Part shown: one piece after another, positions 23,079-32,721 of the stretch
Position numbering within the stretch: the stretch's first letter is position 1
Layout: each line of letters opens with the position of its first letter
Assembly: GCF_004362145.1 (NCBI RefSeq)
Contig: NZ_SNXC01000002.1
Coordinates: forward strand, 1-64,000
DNA from: Marinomonas balearica
GTDB lineage: Bacteria > Pseudomonadota > Gammaproteobacteria > Pseudomonadales > Marinomonadaceae
Direction of reading: 5' to 3'
DNA: 64,000 nucleotides
Made by a program: the position numbers and the translations under genes
The notes under the pieces: model-generated
What the model was told of the DNA's origin: nothing
What the model saw: only the letters and a program-made list of their open reading frames with translations
Databases searched by the model: none

Positions 23079-25649
23079 TCAACGTTGAAGTGCTCGGTTG
23101 GTTTTACTAGTGGCCGTTGCAGTTAAAGGATCTTCAGGCCAAGGGTGTTTAGGGTAACGCCCTCGCATTTCTTTACGTACTTCTGGATACACATCCTGCC
23201 AAAAAAAAGTCAGGTCCTTAGTCACTGCAAGCGGTCTTCTCGCGGGTGAAAGTAACTCAATTTTCACCGGAATGCCCAATACTTTGGGGCTGCTTGTCTC
23301 GCCAAACATTTCTTGAAGCTTCACACTGAGAACGGGCTCACCAGAAGAGTAATCTACAGAATAGGACGACCCAGACGCGACTTTGATTCGTTCTGGTACG
23401 ATATTGCCAAGTTGCGTTTGTATCGGCCAAGGCAAGTAAGCGTTAATAATTTGCTTAAGATCCAGTTTATTTAACTTAGCTTGGGATGTGACGCCGGTAA
23501 GGAAGGGAGATAGCCAATCGTCTAGTGACTGTATCAATCCGTTGTCTGATACATCCGGCAGTGAATCTGCCAGTGTTTTTAGATCGTTAGATACTGCGTT
23601 TCCGGCTTCTTGCATCGCGGAAGATTGAATAAAGCGCAACCGTGCGAGTAATGCTCTGCTGGAGTCATCCCAAGGTAAGGCATTGAGGCCTTCCGTTCTA
23701 ACAAAATCACAAAAGGCTTGGTTTATCATGGATTGGCTGAGATCGTTTCTAGGAGTGGAAGAGATACAGAGTTTGTTGATCCATATTTGCTTTTCACCGA
23801 TGAGGCGCTGTGTTTTTTTGTCCCACTCGGCCACTTCTTTTTTTATCAGTAAATTGGGACGATGTAGCAATAACGAGTTGATGTCGATTTCAGAAGCAAG
23901 AAAAATTCGATCGGAATTTCGGTTTGCGGCGCCGCCTAAATCTAATACAACAATATGTTCACAACGTGAAAGAGGGTCGAGCGAGCTGAGCGTGGCGGTG
24001 CGCCCATTGCTTAGCTTATAGAGTGTTTCTTCACCTTGTTGTCTAACTTTTTGAGCAATTCGGTCGGGGAAACCGTAGGACAGCATTAGACCCAAAGAAC
24101 ATTCAGAATCCATTAAGTTAGACTGCTCTTTTGCTGCCTTTATCTTTAACGCCGATAGTCGCTTCTCCCATGATTGAGCGGTATAAAGGTAGCGTTTTGC
24201 CTGCGCTTTTCCGTCACTTAGCCAAGTTAGTCTATGCTGTATATCGCTGTTATTCCCAGAATGTGATGGAAAAGGGTCTCCTTCATGAATCAGTGCGCAC
24301 AGTTGTGTAATATCCCTTGGTTTCGTCGCGCCAGAGTGGTTCATCATAACGGCCAAACGAACAGGGGCGTTGAGCTTACTGATGTTATTGCCTGACGGTG
24401 TCAGTGACAACGTGTGTGGCGATGACAGTACACCAAGTTCAAACAGCAGAGATTGTGCTTGTCTCCAGTGCCCGTCTGGAGGGGGCGTAATCCAGTTTAA
24501 TTCAGATTTGTTTTCGCATCCCCATAAGGCGAGCATAAGCACAACATCCGTAAGGTCTTCTAATTCGATTTGAGGCTGCGCTTGCTCCGACAATTGGTTT
24601 TGTTGCTCTTGAGACCACCATCGGTAGCATACGCCAGCTTGTGTGCGTCCCGCACGGCCTAAGCGTTGTGTGCTTTCTGCTTTTGTAACGCGGCGTGTGT
24701 GTAACCTTGTTGTGGCGGTATTAGCGTCTAAACGGGCCTCTCTGCTAAGGCCAGAATCAATGACCACTCGAATGCCTTCTATGGTTAAACTTGTTTGAGC
24801 AACGCTCGTTGCGAGCACTATTTTTCGTTTACCTTCTTTGGCGGGCGCAATGACCTTTTCTTGTTCCGCCATCGACAAATTGCCATACAACGGCAACACA
24901 TCTACGTCGTCGAGATATCGTTCGGTTGTACGAGCGTTGAGTAATTCGCTCTCGACTCGTCGAATCTCACCTTGCCCTGGTAAAAACACTAAAATGGAGC
25001 CGGGCTCTTCAATTAAAGCTCTTAAAACGGTCTTGGAGACGACACTCGGAATCTCATAGTGTTTTAACGATTGGTTTGAATACTTAATCTCGACGGGAAA
25101 TTGCCGACCCTCACTGACAATGCTTTGACATTTTAAGTGTTGCTCTAGCAACGTTGTATCTAACGTCGCTGACATGATCAGCAGTTTCAACGGGTCTTCA
25201 TCACGAAATAATTGTCGACACTGTTGGGCGAACGCAAAAGCGAGGTCGGATTGTAAGTTACGCTCGTGGAACTCATCGAAGATGATGAGACCGACGTCTT
25301 CAAGAGAGGGATCATCTTGAAGCATACGAGTCAAAATCCCTTCGGTGACGACCAACAATTGAGTTCGTTGGCTTTTTTTTCCTTCTTGGCGTATTTGATA
25401 ACCGACTGTTTCTCCAAGTGGCTCTCCCAGTTGCTCTGCAAGTCGTTTCGCGGCCGTTTTTGAGGCAATGCGGCGAGGTTCCAGCATGACAATAAGGCGA
25501 TTTTCTAACCATGGCTCTTGCAATAATGCTAACGGAACAACTGTCGTTTTTCCTGCTCCCGGTGCTGCTTGCAGAATGGCTTCGTTATTATGAAGAAGCT
25601 GTTTTTTTACTTGGGGAATTACATCGTAGATAGGGAGATGTTCGTTCAT
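23079..25649 (-). CDS. hrpB: ATP-dependent helicase HrpB
   Basis: An 856-residue DEAH-box helicase, typical length for HrpB. Motif I is AAPGAGKTTVVPLALL, motif II DEFH (LIIFDEFHERNL), motif III SAT (LIMSATLDT), and motif VI QRLGRAGRTQAGVCYR. The C-terminal half carries the HA2-like and HrpB_C domains, ending in the typical GRYPKHPWPEDP stretch. Its cellular role is not settled in general; a link to RNA metabolism is assumed. It is a single gene with about 200 bases on either side and no sign of damage. Confidence 0.96.
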   Translation of the reverse strand: MNEHLPIYDVIPQVKKQLLHNNEAILQAAPGAGKTTVVPLALLQEPWLENRLIVMLEPRRIASKTAAKRLAEQLGEPLGETVGYQIRQEGKKSQRTQLLVVTEGILTRMLQDDPSLEDVGLIIFDEFHERNLQSDLAFAFAQQCRQLFRDEDPLKLLIMSATLDTTLLEQHLKCQSIVSEGRQFPVEIKYSNQSLKHYEIPSVVSKTVLRALIEEPGSILVFLPGQGEIRRVESELLNARTTERYLDDVDVLPLYGNLSMAEQEKVIAPAKEGKRKIVLATSVAQTSLTIEGIRVVIDSGLSREARLDANTATTRLHTRRVTKAESTQRLGRAGRTQAGVCYRWWSQEQQNQLSEQAQPQIELEDLTDVVLMLALWGCENKSELNWITPPPDGHWRQAQSLLFELGVLSSPHTLSLTPSGNNISKLNAPVRLAVMMNHSGATKPRDITQLCALIHEGDPFPSHSGNNSDIQHRLTWLSDGKAQAKRYLYTAQSWEKRLSALKIKAAKEQSNLMDSECSLGLMLSYGFPDRIAQKVRQQGEETLYKLSNGRTATLSSLDPLSRCEHIVVLDLGGAANRNSDRIFLASEIDINSLLLHRPNLLIKKEVAEWDKKTQRLIGEKQIWINKLCISSTPRNDLSQSMINQAFCDFVRTEGLNALPWDDSSRALLARLRFIQSSAMQEAGNAVSNDLKTLADSLPDVSDNGLIQSLDDWLSPFLTGVTSQAKLNKLDLKQIINAYLPWPIQTQLGNIVPERIKVASGSSYSVDYSSGEPVLSVKLQEMFGETSSPKVLGIPVKIELLSPARRPLAVTKDLTFFWQDVYPEVRKEMRGRYPKHPWPEDPLTATATSKTNRALQR

Positions 25650-25800
25650 GCTAATGTCATGGTCACTTACAGTCTGGTAGAAATAAAAGAAAACAGTATG
25701 ACGCCAACGAGCTTGCAGCGGCGTTGAAACAACTCAGTGTAACGCATACTTAAGGTCTCATTATAACGGTTCTATAAAATATCCAATCTAGTAAAACGAT

Positions 25801-26130
25801 CTATTTAGAGGAGCGTTTGGCGTATTTTGCTTTTGGAGGGCCAATAGTAACGGAGGTTTCGCACGTCGCAATGCAAGGTAATATATAGCCATCAAATTGT
25901 TCTTGTTCCGACAAACCGCGTGGAATCCGGTTGCTATAATGTATCTTGCCCTCTAGCAGAGGAGTAAGGCAGATTCCACACGCCGCATTTCGACAAGCGT
26001 GTTTAATATCGATACCCTCTCTTAGCAGAGCGTCAAGCAACGTTTCACCGTCTTGAACTGGGATTGTTACACTTTCTCGTTCTTTCGAGCTGTTATCAAC
26101 TAGGCAGATCGTTATAGAATCTGAAGACAT
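25801..26130 (-). CDS. 2Fe-2S ferredoxin-type protein
   Basis: About 109 residues with a plant-type [2Fe-2S] cluster site: three cysteines in CRNAACGICL and the fourth in YILPCIATC. The preceding GETLLDALLREGIDIKHA stretch is the usual beta-grasp entry. The ATG at 26130 is preferred since the domain begins right after it; a longer reading to 26217 adds a sequence with no family character. It is probably an electron carrier for an oxygenase or reductase not found in this window. It is divergent from the response-regulator gene, about 90 bases away. Confidence 0.8.
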   Translation of the reverse strand: MSSDSITICLVDNSSKERESVTIPVQDGETLLDALLREGIDIKHACRNAACGICLTPLLEGKIHYSNRIPRGLSEQEQFDGYILPCIATCETSVTIGPPKAKYAKRSSK

Positions 26131-26221
26131 AATTGTGCGGATATCCAAATTGATGACGGTAAAATGGCGAATTCCGTAAGTCTGACTTAATTGTCCAATA
26201 ATTAGAACAAGTATCATATTA

Positions 26222-26953
26222 ATGACAGAATTAAGTAAAAAAACCTTGCTCGTGGTCGACGATGATCAAGATATACGAGAGTTGCTTTGCGATGTTCTAT
26301 CGCAAAAAGGCTATGTCGTTATTACCGCCGAAAACGGTGCCGATATGTGGCCTCACTTGCAGAACCAAATGATTGATTTGGTTTTGATGGACCTGTTTCT
26401 ACAAGAAGAAGACGGGCTGCAACTTGCTCGGCAAATCCGCGAACAGCATGCAATGCCCATCATGATGCTAACGGGGAAAGGCGATGAAACGGATCGAATT
26501 TTAGGGCTTGAACTCGCGGCGGACGATTACATGATGAAGCCGTTTAATATTCGCGAATTAACGGCTCGTATTTACGCATTGTTGCGCCGTGCGAGCGCGA
26601 TACCTGTGACGCCAAACAGCGTCGAAGAAGAGCACGAATGTTTGCGTTTTGGAAATTGGATTCTAGATCGAACAGCCCGCACCCTAAAAGACATACAAGG
26701 AAAACAAATATCGCTAACACACGGTGAGTTTTCATTGCTAGAAGTGTTGGTAATGCACCCTGATCGAGTCTTAACACGAGAGCAAATTATCGATTACAGC
26801 CGTGGTTTAGAGACAGAAGTATCGGATCGAACGGTCGATGTGCTCATTCTCAGATTACGACGGAAAATAGAAGTTAATCCTAAGACACCTGAGTTTGTGA
26901 AAACGCAACGAGGCATAGGCTACTTGTTTCAAGGTCCCGTCAGGAAAAACTAA
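26222..26953 (+). CDS. OmpR/PhoB-family response regulator
   Basis: A 243-residue regulator: receiver domain (residues 8-120) with the acidic pair in VVDDDQDI, phosphoacceptor Asp57 in VLMDLFLQEEDG, Thr in MLTGKGDE and Lys in YMMKPF, followed by a winged-helix DNA-binding domain (ILDRTARTL to VKTQRGIGYLF). Its stop overlaps the start of the hybrid kinase gene by one base, so the pair is translationally coupled. The TorR-like character and the sugar transporter genes downstream suggest that it controls the frcBCA-type operon at 29.6-33.7 kb; this is inferred from gene order. Confidence 0.93.
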   Translation: MTELSKKTLLVVDDDQDIRELLCDVLSQKGYVVITAENGADMWPHLQNQMIDLVLMDLFLQEEDGLQLARQIREQHAMPIMMLTGKGDETDRILGLELAADDYMMKPFNIRELTARIYALLRRASAIPVTPNSVEEEHECLRFGNWILDRTARTLKDIQGKQISLTHGEFSLLEVLVMHPDRVLTREQIIDYSRGLETEVSDRTVDVLILRLRRKIEVNPKTPEFVKTQRGIGYLFQGPVRKN

Positions 26954-29484
26954 TGAAACTGACCAGCATTCGGCAAAAAGCGTCACTTTCGATCCTGACC
27001 ATCAGCCTCGTGGCATGCTTCATGGTGGCGATTGGTTGGCAGGCAATGCGTGTGAGTGAATCAAGTTTGGCTGAGTTCGAAGCTCGAACCTTACCCGAGA
27101 TCAGTACCGCGCTTACGCTTGCTGAAGGAGTTGCTCAACTTGCTGCAACCGCGCCCTATACCGCCAGTTCTGCCCGCCCATTTCAATTGCAAACAGAAGC
27201 CAAGCATTTACAAAACGGAATTCAAGCATTGCGCAGTGTTGCTGAATCGCTCTTAGACCCTGATTTTAAATTAGAAGTGAATCAACGTCTGGATGAACTT
27301 CAAATGACATTGGAAGAGTTGGTCAGGCTTGTGCGCGAAGAATTGTATATTCGAGAAGACAACTTAGCACAACAGTTTCGCATACGCGTTTTGGAAAGCA
27401 GTGGCGTGAACGAAGGTGAGTTGAGTGTCGAGCGTACAAAAGTACTTTTTTGGCTGCTAAAACTCATCGAAGACTCAGGCCAAGTGTCGCAGGACATTGT
27501 GAGTGATTTAGATCTTCTGCATCAAGTGCAGCCAAGTAAAGACATTACAGAACGCTTTCTTGCTGCTCAAAAAAGAATGAATGAAATCACAGAGCGAAAG
27601 ACCTATCTGTTGATTTCAACCCGAGCTAAGTCGGAGCTATTGAGTGAACGAGTCAGTAACTTCGTAGGAGCATTGAAAAAACGGGTCAGCCGGCAACGAG
27701 AAAAAGTTGCAGAAGTAGTAGCGAATGGCCAGCTCTGGATATTTGGTATTTCCGCATTTTTGCTGATTGGTCTAATGCGCCTTTACTGGTATAGCCAACG
27801 CATGACGAAGGATTTAGAGGCCGTCACCCGCGATATGGAGGCCTTGTCTAAAGGCGCGTTGGATTCCGATACCATCCAACTAGATCGGGACGATGAGATA
27901 GGAACATTGGTGGATGCGTTTGAAGTGTTTCGCCGTGATGCAATATATCGAATTGAAGTAACATCGGAACTTTCAGAGCAAAAACACTTACTTGAAACCA
28001 TCTTTGACAATATGAACGATGGATTAAGTGTGTTTTCAGCAAAAGGTGAATTGGTTGCTTGGAACCAAGGATACGAAGCGGTATTTGGCTTGAATAAAGG
28101 CGATTTGAGCGTAGGAATGACCTTGCCCGATGTGCAGCGGCTCATCAGTCTAGTAACGCATCGCAATGTGAGTATCGAAAACGAACTGGTGTATATGGAT
28201 GAGGTAAACGAATCCCGCCATCATTCGTCGCAGAGCTTTGAGCGTCATTTTGACGACGGACGTATTATCGAATTTCGCTCTAAACCGATGCCAGAAGGTG
28301 GTTTTGTTACCTTATATACAGACTTAACAGAACGAAAAAGTGTTGAAAGCCAGCTCAGACAGGCCCAAAAAATGGAAATGCTCGGTCAGTTAACGGGCGG
28401 CGTTGCGCACGATTTTAATAATCTCTTAGCGGCCATTATGGGTAACTTACAAATGCTGTCCGACAGTGAAAACTTATCTTCGGATCAACGTCGGTATACT
28501 GAGCGCGCGCTGGCCGTTTCGGAAAAAAGCAGCAACCTTGTACAACGACTCTTGGCGTTCAGTCGTCGGCAACAGCTCTTTCCCGAATGCACTCATATTG
28601 ATGATCTAATTGAAGGAATGCTGGATCTGGTGGAATACAGTGTGGGCAGTCATATTGTCGTCAAACCCAGTTTAAATTGCCCCGACATACAGTGTTTAAT
28701 TGACCCTTCTCAGCTGGAAAATGCACTGTTGAATCTGTCTCTAAACAGTGCAGCGGCCATGCCCAATGGCGGAACCTTAACGTTCTCAACCAAAGCTTGT
28801 ACCTTACCAGACAGCGATATTCCCGCTATTAGAGTGGCGGTTGAAGATACTGGAGAAGGGATATCGAAAGACGTATTGGCGCGTATTTTTGAACCCTTCT
28901 TTACGACTAAGCCTGTTGGCAAAGGCAGTGGCCTTGGTTTGAGTATGATTTATGGCTTTGTCAAACAAAGTGGTGGCGACATCATCGTCACTTCTGAAGA
29001 GAATCAGTGGACAAAAGTGTGCATCTTCCTGCCTCAACACGCAGCATCCCACATCGCCTCTCGTATAACGACATCGGACGCGACTGATACAAGTGACACT
29101 GTGTCTGTATCGATCCCAGAAGATGCGTTAATTTGGCTGGTGGAAGATGACGAAGAAGTGCGAAATGTAATGCGCTCACAGCTTATTCAACTCGGTTTCA
29201 TTGTGCAGAGTTTTGATCGCGTGGAAACCGTATTGGAATCCCTTGAGAAAGCCATTCATCCTGATGCAATCTTAAGTGATGTAAACCTCGCGGGTGTGAG
29301 GAATGGCGTGGAGTTGGCGCACTTTATAAAACAAAATGAAGCACTATCAAGTATTCCTGTGGTCTTGATGTCGGGGTTGCCAAAGCAAGAGCTGCATAAC
29401 AAATATGCATTAAAAGAAGACGATTTACTCTTGTCGAAACCGTTTACCATTCGAACGCTAGAAGCGGTGTTTAAAAGTAAATAA
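26953..29484 (+). CDS. Hybrid sensor histidine kinase with receiver domain
   Basis: An 843-residue inner-membrane kinase. One transmembrane helix (about 13-33), a ~225-residue all-helical periplasmic sensor, a second helix (about 259-280), HAMP (280-335), PAS (343-455), HisKA with His486 in GGVAHDFNNLL, an ATPase domain (NLSLNSAAAMPNGG, EDTGEGI and GKGSGLGLSMIYG), and a C-terminal receiver with Asp776 (ILSDVNLAG) and Lys829. No Hpt domain follows, so the path from the receiver to the separate response regulator is unclear; the receiver may instead damp signalling. The helical periplasmic domain resembles TorS-type sensors, which read a periplasmic binding protein. One such orphan protein is encoded downstream at 32722-33678. 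Confidence 0.9.
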   Translation: MKLTSIRQKASLSILTISLVACFMVAIGWQAMRVSESSLAEFEARTLPEISTALTLAEGVAQLAATAPYTASSARPFQLQTEAKHLQNGIQALRSVAESLLDPDFKLEVNQRLDELQMTLEELVRLVREELYIREDNLAQQFRIRVLESSGVNEGELSVERTKVLFWLLKLIEDSGQVSQDIVSDLDLLHQVQPSKDITERFLAAQKRMNEITERKTYLLISTRAKSELLSERVSNFVGALKKRVSRQREKVAEVVANGQLWIFGISAFLLIGLMRLYWYSQRMTKDLEAVTRDMEALSKGALDSDTIQLDRDDEIGTLVDAFEVFRRDAIYRIEVTSELSEQKHLLETIFDNMNDGLSVFSAKGELVAWNQGYEAVFGLNKGDLSVGMTLPDVQRLISLVTHRNVSIENELVYMDEVNESRHHSSQSFERHFDDGRIIEFRSKPMPEGGFVTLYTDLTERKSVESQLRQAQKMEMLGQLTGGVAHDFNNLLAAIMGNLQMLSDSENLSSDQRRYTERALAVSEKSSNLVQRLLAFSRRQQLFPECTHIDDLIEGMLDLVEYSVGSHIVVKPSLNCPDIQCLIDPSQLENALLNLSLNSAAAMPNGGTLTFSTKACTLPDSDIPAIRVAVEDTGEGISKDVLARIFEPFFTTKPVGKGSGLGLSMIYGFVKQSGGDIIVTSEENQWTKVCIFLPQHAASHIASRITTSDATDTSDTVSVSIPEDALIWLVEDDEEVRNVMRSQLIQLGFIVQSFDRVETVLESLEKAIHPDAILSDVNLAGVRNGVELAHFIKQNEALSSIPVVLMSGLPKQELHNKYALKEDDLLLSKPFTIRTLEAVFKSK

Positions 29485-29642
29485 TCCTATTAATTTCTGA
29501 ATTATTACAAATATTTCAAAAAAAAGTACGGCTTTGAAATTCTCCATTAGTTTTTATCAGCCATAGTGATGGTGAAGCAGATATAAACATCTGGCTTTAA
29601 AGTTATAAACCGACCGATAAAAATAATTCTGGAGTCGAACTA

Positions 29643-30662
29643 ATGAAATTCATGTACCGTAAACTCGCTTGCATGGTTGCTGCTGGCGCCCTATCTACTG
29701 CTGCTATGGCAGAAACCCCTATCATTGGTCTTATTACCAAAACCAACACAAACCCATTCTTCGTAAAAATGAAAGAAGGCGCTCAAGAAAAAGCACAAGA
29801 GCTGGGTCTAGAACTTCGCACATTTGCGGGTCGTTATGATGGAGATAATGAAACTCAGGTTCAAGCCATTGAGAACCTGATTGCATCGGGTGCGAAAGGT
29901 ATTTTGATTACACCAAGCGATCCAGCAGGTATTGTTCCTACCATTCAACGAGCACGAGAAGCTGGGCTTCTTGTTATCGCACTAGACACACCTCTGTCTC
30001 CTGCAAGTGCAGCGGATATGACCTTTGCTACAGATAACTTTAAAGCCGGTGAAATGATTGGTAAGTGGGCCAAAGCGAAAATGGGCGACAAAGCCAAAGA
30101 CGCTAAAATTGCATTGCTTGACCTAAATACCAGCGAAATTTCTGTTGATGTTGCGCGTGACCAAGGCTTCTTGAAAGGCTTTGGCATAGATATCAAAGAT
30201 CCGCATGACATCGGCGATGAAACTGACTCTCGCATTGTCGGTAACGACGTGACTCAAGGTTCTGAAGAGGGTGGACGTCGCGCGATGGAAAACCTAATGC
30301 AGAAAGACCCTGACGTTAACCTTGTTTATACCATCAACGAACCGGCTGCGGCGGGCGCTTATGAAGCACTTAAATCGTTTGGTATGGAAGACGACGTGAT
30401 GATCGTATCGGTAGACGGCGGTTGCCCAGGCGTTCGTAACATTCGTGACGGCGTGATCGGTGCAACGTCAATGCAGTTCCCTCTAAAAATGGCCGCAGAA
30501 GGTGTTGAAGCCATTGCGACCTTCGCGCTATCTGGAACGAAACCTACTGCAACTGACGGGTTGGATTTCTATGATACAGGCGTGACCTTGATCACTAATT
30601 CACCTGCAGACGGTGTTCAGTCTGTCGACTCAAGTGTCGGCCTGAATATGTGCTGGGGTTAA
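29643..30662 (+). CDS. frcB: Sugar ABC transporter periplasmic binding protein, FrcB-like
   Basis: A 339-residue exported protein: signal peptide of about 23 residues ([18 protein letters not shown]), then the two-lobed periplasmic binding fold of the ribose/fructose group ([66 protein letters not shown]). The closeness of the ATPase and this protein to Frc transporters as I remember them suggests fructose or a related sugar. It follows the kinase gene by 158 bases with its own TGGAG ribosome site. A stem-loop just after its stop would favour a higher yield of this protein over the membrane parts. Confidence 0.9.
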   Translation: MKFMYRKLACMVAAGALSTAAMAETPIIGLITKTNTNPFFVKMKEGAQEKAQELGLELRTFAGRYDGDNETQVQAIENLIASGAKGILITPSDPAGIVPTIQRAREAGLLVIALDTPLSPASAADMTFATDNFKAGEMIGKWAKAKMGDKAKDAKIALLDLNTSEISVDVARDQGFLKGFGIDIKDPHDIGDETDSRIVGNDVTQGSEEGGRRAMENLMQKDPDVNLVYTINEPAAAGAYEALKSFGMEDDVMIVSVDGGCPGVRNIRDGVIGATSMQFPLKMAAEGVEAIATFALSGTKPTATDGLDFYDTGVTLITNSPADGVQSVDSSVGLNMCWG

Positions 30663-30671
30663 TCTAACGCT

Positions 30672-30700
30672 GAGAGAGAGCCGCACAGCGGCACTCTCTC
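30672..30700 (+). promoter_or_regulatory. Stem-loop after the binding-protein gene
   Basis: A 13-bp stem with one mismatch (GAGAGAGAGCCGC at 30672-30684 with GCGGCACTCTCTC at 30688-30700) closes a 3-base loop, 10 bases after the frcB-like stop. There is no T-run, so it is less likely to be a true terminator than a 3' stabiliser or partial attenuator, which is common between binding-protein and permease genes. Confidence 0.65.
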
Positions 30701-30793
30701 AAAACGAAATAGTCTCACTCTTCCGTTTTTGTGCGGCTAGCAGCTCAGACGCTTGCTGCTGGTCGTCTTTTCTCGCTCGGAGTTACCGTAATT

Positions 30794-31879
30794 ATGAGTT
30801 CAACCAATTCTCAAAGTGCAAACGACAAAGTCGCAGAGCACGATAAAGTGGCTGATCAGGCTGGCACGTATGTCGCTCAGTTTGAATCAAAAGGAAGCTT
30901 GGTTCATCGCTTTCAAAAATTTCTTCATCAATACCCGGTCGCTGCACCACTTATCGTACTTATACTTGCGATTTTCGGCTTCAGTTTGATTGTTGGGGAT
31001 CGCTTTTTACATCCTTTCAACCTTTCTCTTGTGTTGCAGCAAGTTACGATCATCGGCGTGATTGGTATCGCCCAGACCTTGATTATCCTTACTGCGGGTA
31101 TCGATTTGTCTGTAGGTGCCATCATGGTTCTGTCTTCCGTTGTGATGGGACGAATGGCAATCGATTATGGTATCGACCCTTCATTGGCTCTATTGATCGG
31201 GCTCGCAACGGGCGCGATAACGGGATTTATAAATGGCACCCTAATTACGCGCCTTAAATTGCCGCCTTTCATCGCAACCTTAGGCTCATGGAACGTATTC
31301 TTTGCGTTAAACCTATGGTATTCAAAAAGTGAAACAATTCGCTCACAAGAGATCGCAGCGAATGCGCCTCTACTACAATGGTTAGGTGAAACGATCAATT
31401 TATTTGGTGCTCGCTTAACGTACGGCTCTATATTAATGCTGTTGTTGTTTGTGGTGATTTGGTATGCCTTAAACTGGACGGCTTGGGGTCGCCATGTCTA
31501 TGCAACAGGGGACGATCCAGCGGCCGCGAAATTAGCGGGTATTCGTACAGATCGCGTGTTGCTTTCAGTGTATGTTCTAGCGGGCGTTATTTGTGCTGTC
31601 GGAGCGTGGGTGCTGATTGGTCGTATCGGTTCTGTGAGTCCTCAAGCTGGGTACACGACAAACTTAGACAGTATTACAGCCGTGGTTATCGGCGGGTGTA
31701 GCCTCTTTGGTGGTCGAGGGTCGATATTCGGCACATTGGTCGGTGCGCTTATCGTCGGTGTTTTCCGAAATGGTCTAGCACTGGCGGGCGTTGATGTACT
31801 TTGGCAAGAATTTACCGTCGGTATTCTAATTATCGTTGCCGTTGGCGCGGATCAGTGGATCAGAAAGGGGACAGCATAA
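30794..31879 (+). CDS. frcC: Sugar ABC transporter permease, FrcC/RbsC-like
   Basis: A 361-residue BPD_transp_2-family permease with a ~55-residue polar N-terminal extension and about nine hydrophobic segments. Family marks are visible: TAGIDLSVGAIMVLSSV, NGTLITRLKLPPFIATLG, GDDPAAAKLAGIRTDRVL and VIGGCSLFGGRGS. ATG at 30794 is chosen because CGGAG precedes it by 10 bases. Its stop TAA overlaps the ATPase start (TAATG). It would form the sugar channel with the ATPase that follows. Confidence 0.92.
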   Translation: MSSTNSQSANDKVAEHDKVADQAGTYVAQFESKGSLVHRFQKFLHQYPVAAPLIVLILAIFGFSLIVGDRFLHPFNLSLVLQQVTIIGVIGIAQTLIILTAGIDLSVGAIMVLSSVVMGRMAIDYGIDPSLALLIGLATGAITGFINGTLITRLKLPPFIATLGSWNVFFALNLWYSKSETIRSQEIAANAPLLQWLGETINLFGARLTYGSILMLLLFVVIWYALNWTAWGRHVYATGDDPAAAKLAGIRTDRVLLSVYVLAGVICAVGAWVLIGRIGSVSPQAGYTTNLDSITAVVIGGCSLFGGRGSIFGTLVGALIVGVFRNGLALAGVDVLWQEFTVGILIIVAVGADQWIRKGTA

Positions 31880-32673
31880 TGAGCGTTGATATGACACAAA
31901 CACCCGTTCTACAGGCAAAACGTTTAGTTAAACGCTACGGCAGTGTTACTGCGATTGACCATGCAGAATTTGAACTTTATCCCGGTGAAATTTTAGCGGT
32001 AATTGGTGATAACGGAGCGGGCAAATCGTCTTTGATTAAAGCCTTGTCCGGCGCGCTTGTACCGGATGAAGGTGAGATCTTATTAGATGGAAAGCCTGTT
32101 TCCTTCCAATCGCCTATGGAAGCACGTGAGTTAGGCATTGAAACGGTGTATCAGAATCTTGCTGTCGCGCCTGCATTAAACATTGCCGACAATTTGTTTT
32201 TAGGGCGAGAACTGCGTAAGCCGGGGATTTTGGGTTCGGTGTTCCGTATGCTTGATAAAAAAGCGATGGAAGAGCGCGCTCGTGCGAAAATGCAAGAGCT
32301 TGGTCTTTTGACGATTCAAAACATCAATCAGGCTGTTGAATCTCTTTCTGGAGGTCAGCGCCAAGGTGTTGCAGTTGCCCGTTCCGCTTTATTCGGCAGT
32401 AAAGTTGTGATTATGGATGAGCCAACGGCCGCATTAGGCGTGAAGGAATCTCGCCGCGTTTTGAACTTGATCAAAGAAGTACGTGACCGAGGGCTGCCCA
32501 TTGTTCTGATCAGCCATAACATGCCTCATGTCTTTGAGGTTGCGGATCGAATTCACATACATCGTCTTGGTAAACGTGCTGCGGTGGTAACGCCTCAGTC
32601 TCATTCTATGTCTGATGCCGTTGCGATCATGACAGGTGCTATGGAAGTAGACGAATCCACTGAAGCGGCGTAA
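31879..32673 (+). CDS. frcA: Sugar ABC transporter ATP-binding protein, FrcA-like
   Basis: A 264-residue single-domain ABC ATPase: Walker A GDNGAGKSSL, Q-loop VYQNLAVAPAL, signature LSGGQRQGVAVARSAL, Walker B KVVIMDEPTAALG and a switch His in LISHNM. Most ribose-type transporters use a double ATPase (RbsA); the single-domain form is characteristic of Frc-type systems, which supports the fructose-like reading. ATG at 31879 overlaps the permease stop. The opening residues (MTQTPVLQAKRLVKRYG) are close to FrcA as I recall it. Confidence 0.92.
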   Translation: MSVDMTQTPVLQAKRLVKRYGSVTAIDHAEFELYPGEILAVIGDNGAGKSSLIKALSGALVPDEGEILLDGKPVSFQSPMEARELGIETVYQNLAVAPALNIADNLFLGRELRKPGILGSVFRMLDKKAMEERARAKMQELGLLTIQNINQAVESLSGGQRQGVAVARSALFGSKVVIMDEPTAALGVKESRRVLNLIKEVRDRGLPIVLISHNMPHVFEVADRIHIHRLGKRAAVVTPQSHSMSDAVAIMTGAMEVDESTEAA

Positions 32674-32721
32674 GGTAGGCGACTTCTTTACGTAAAGTGG
32701 CTTCTAGCAGGAAAGGCGGTT

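Noticed and set aside
26131-26217. N-terminal extension of the ferredoxin
   Set aside because: The 29 extra residues show no conservation pattern and the Fe-S domain begins right at the later ATG.
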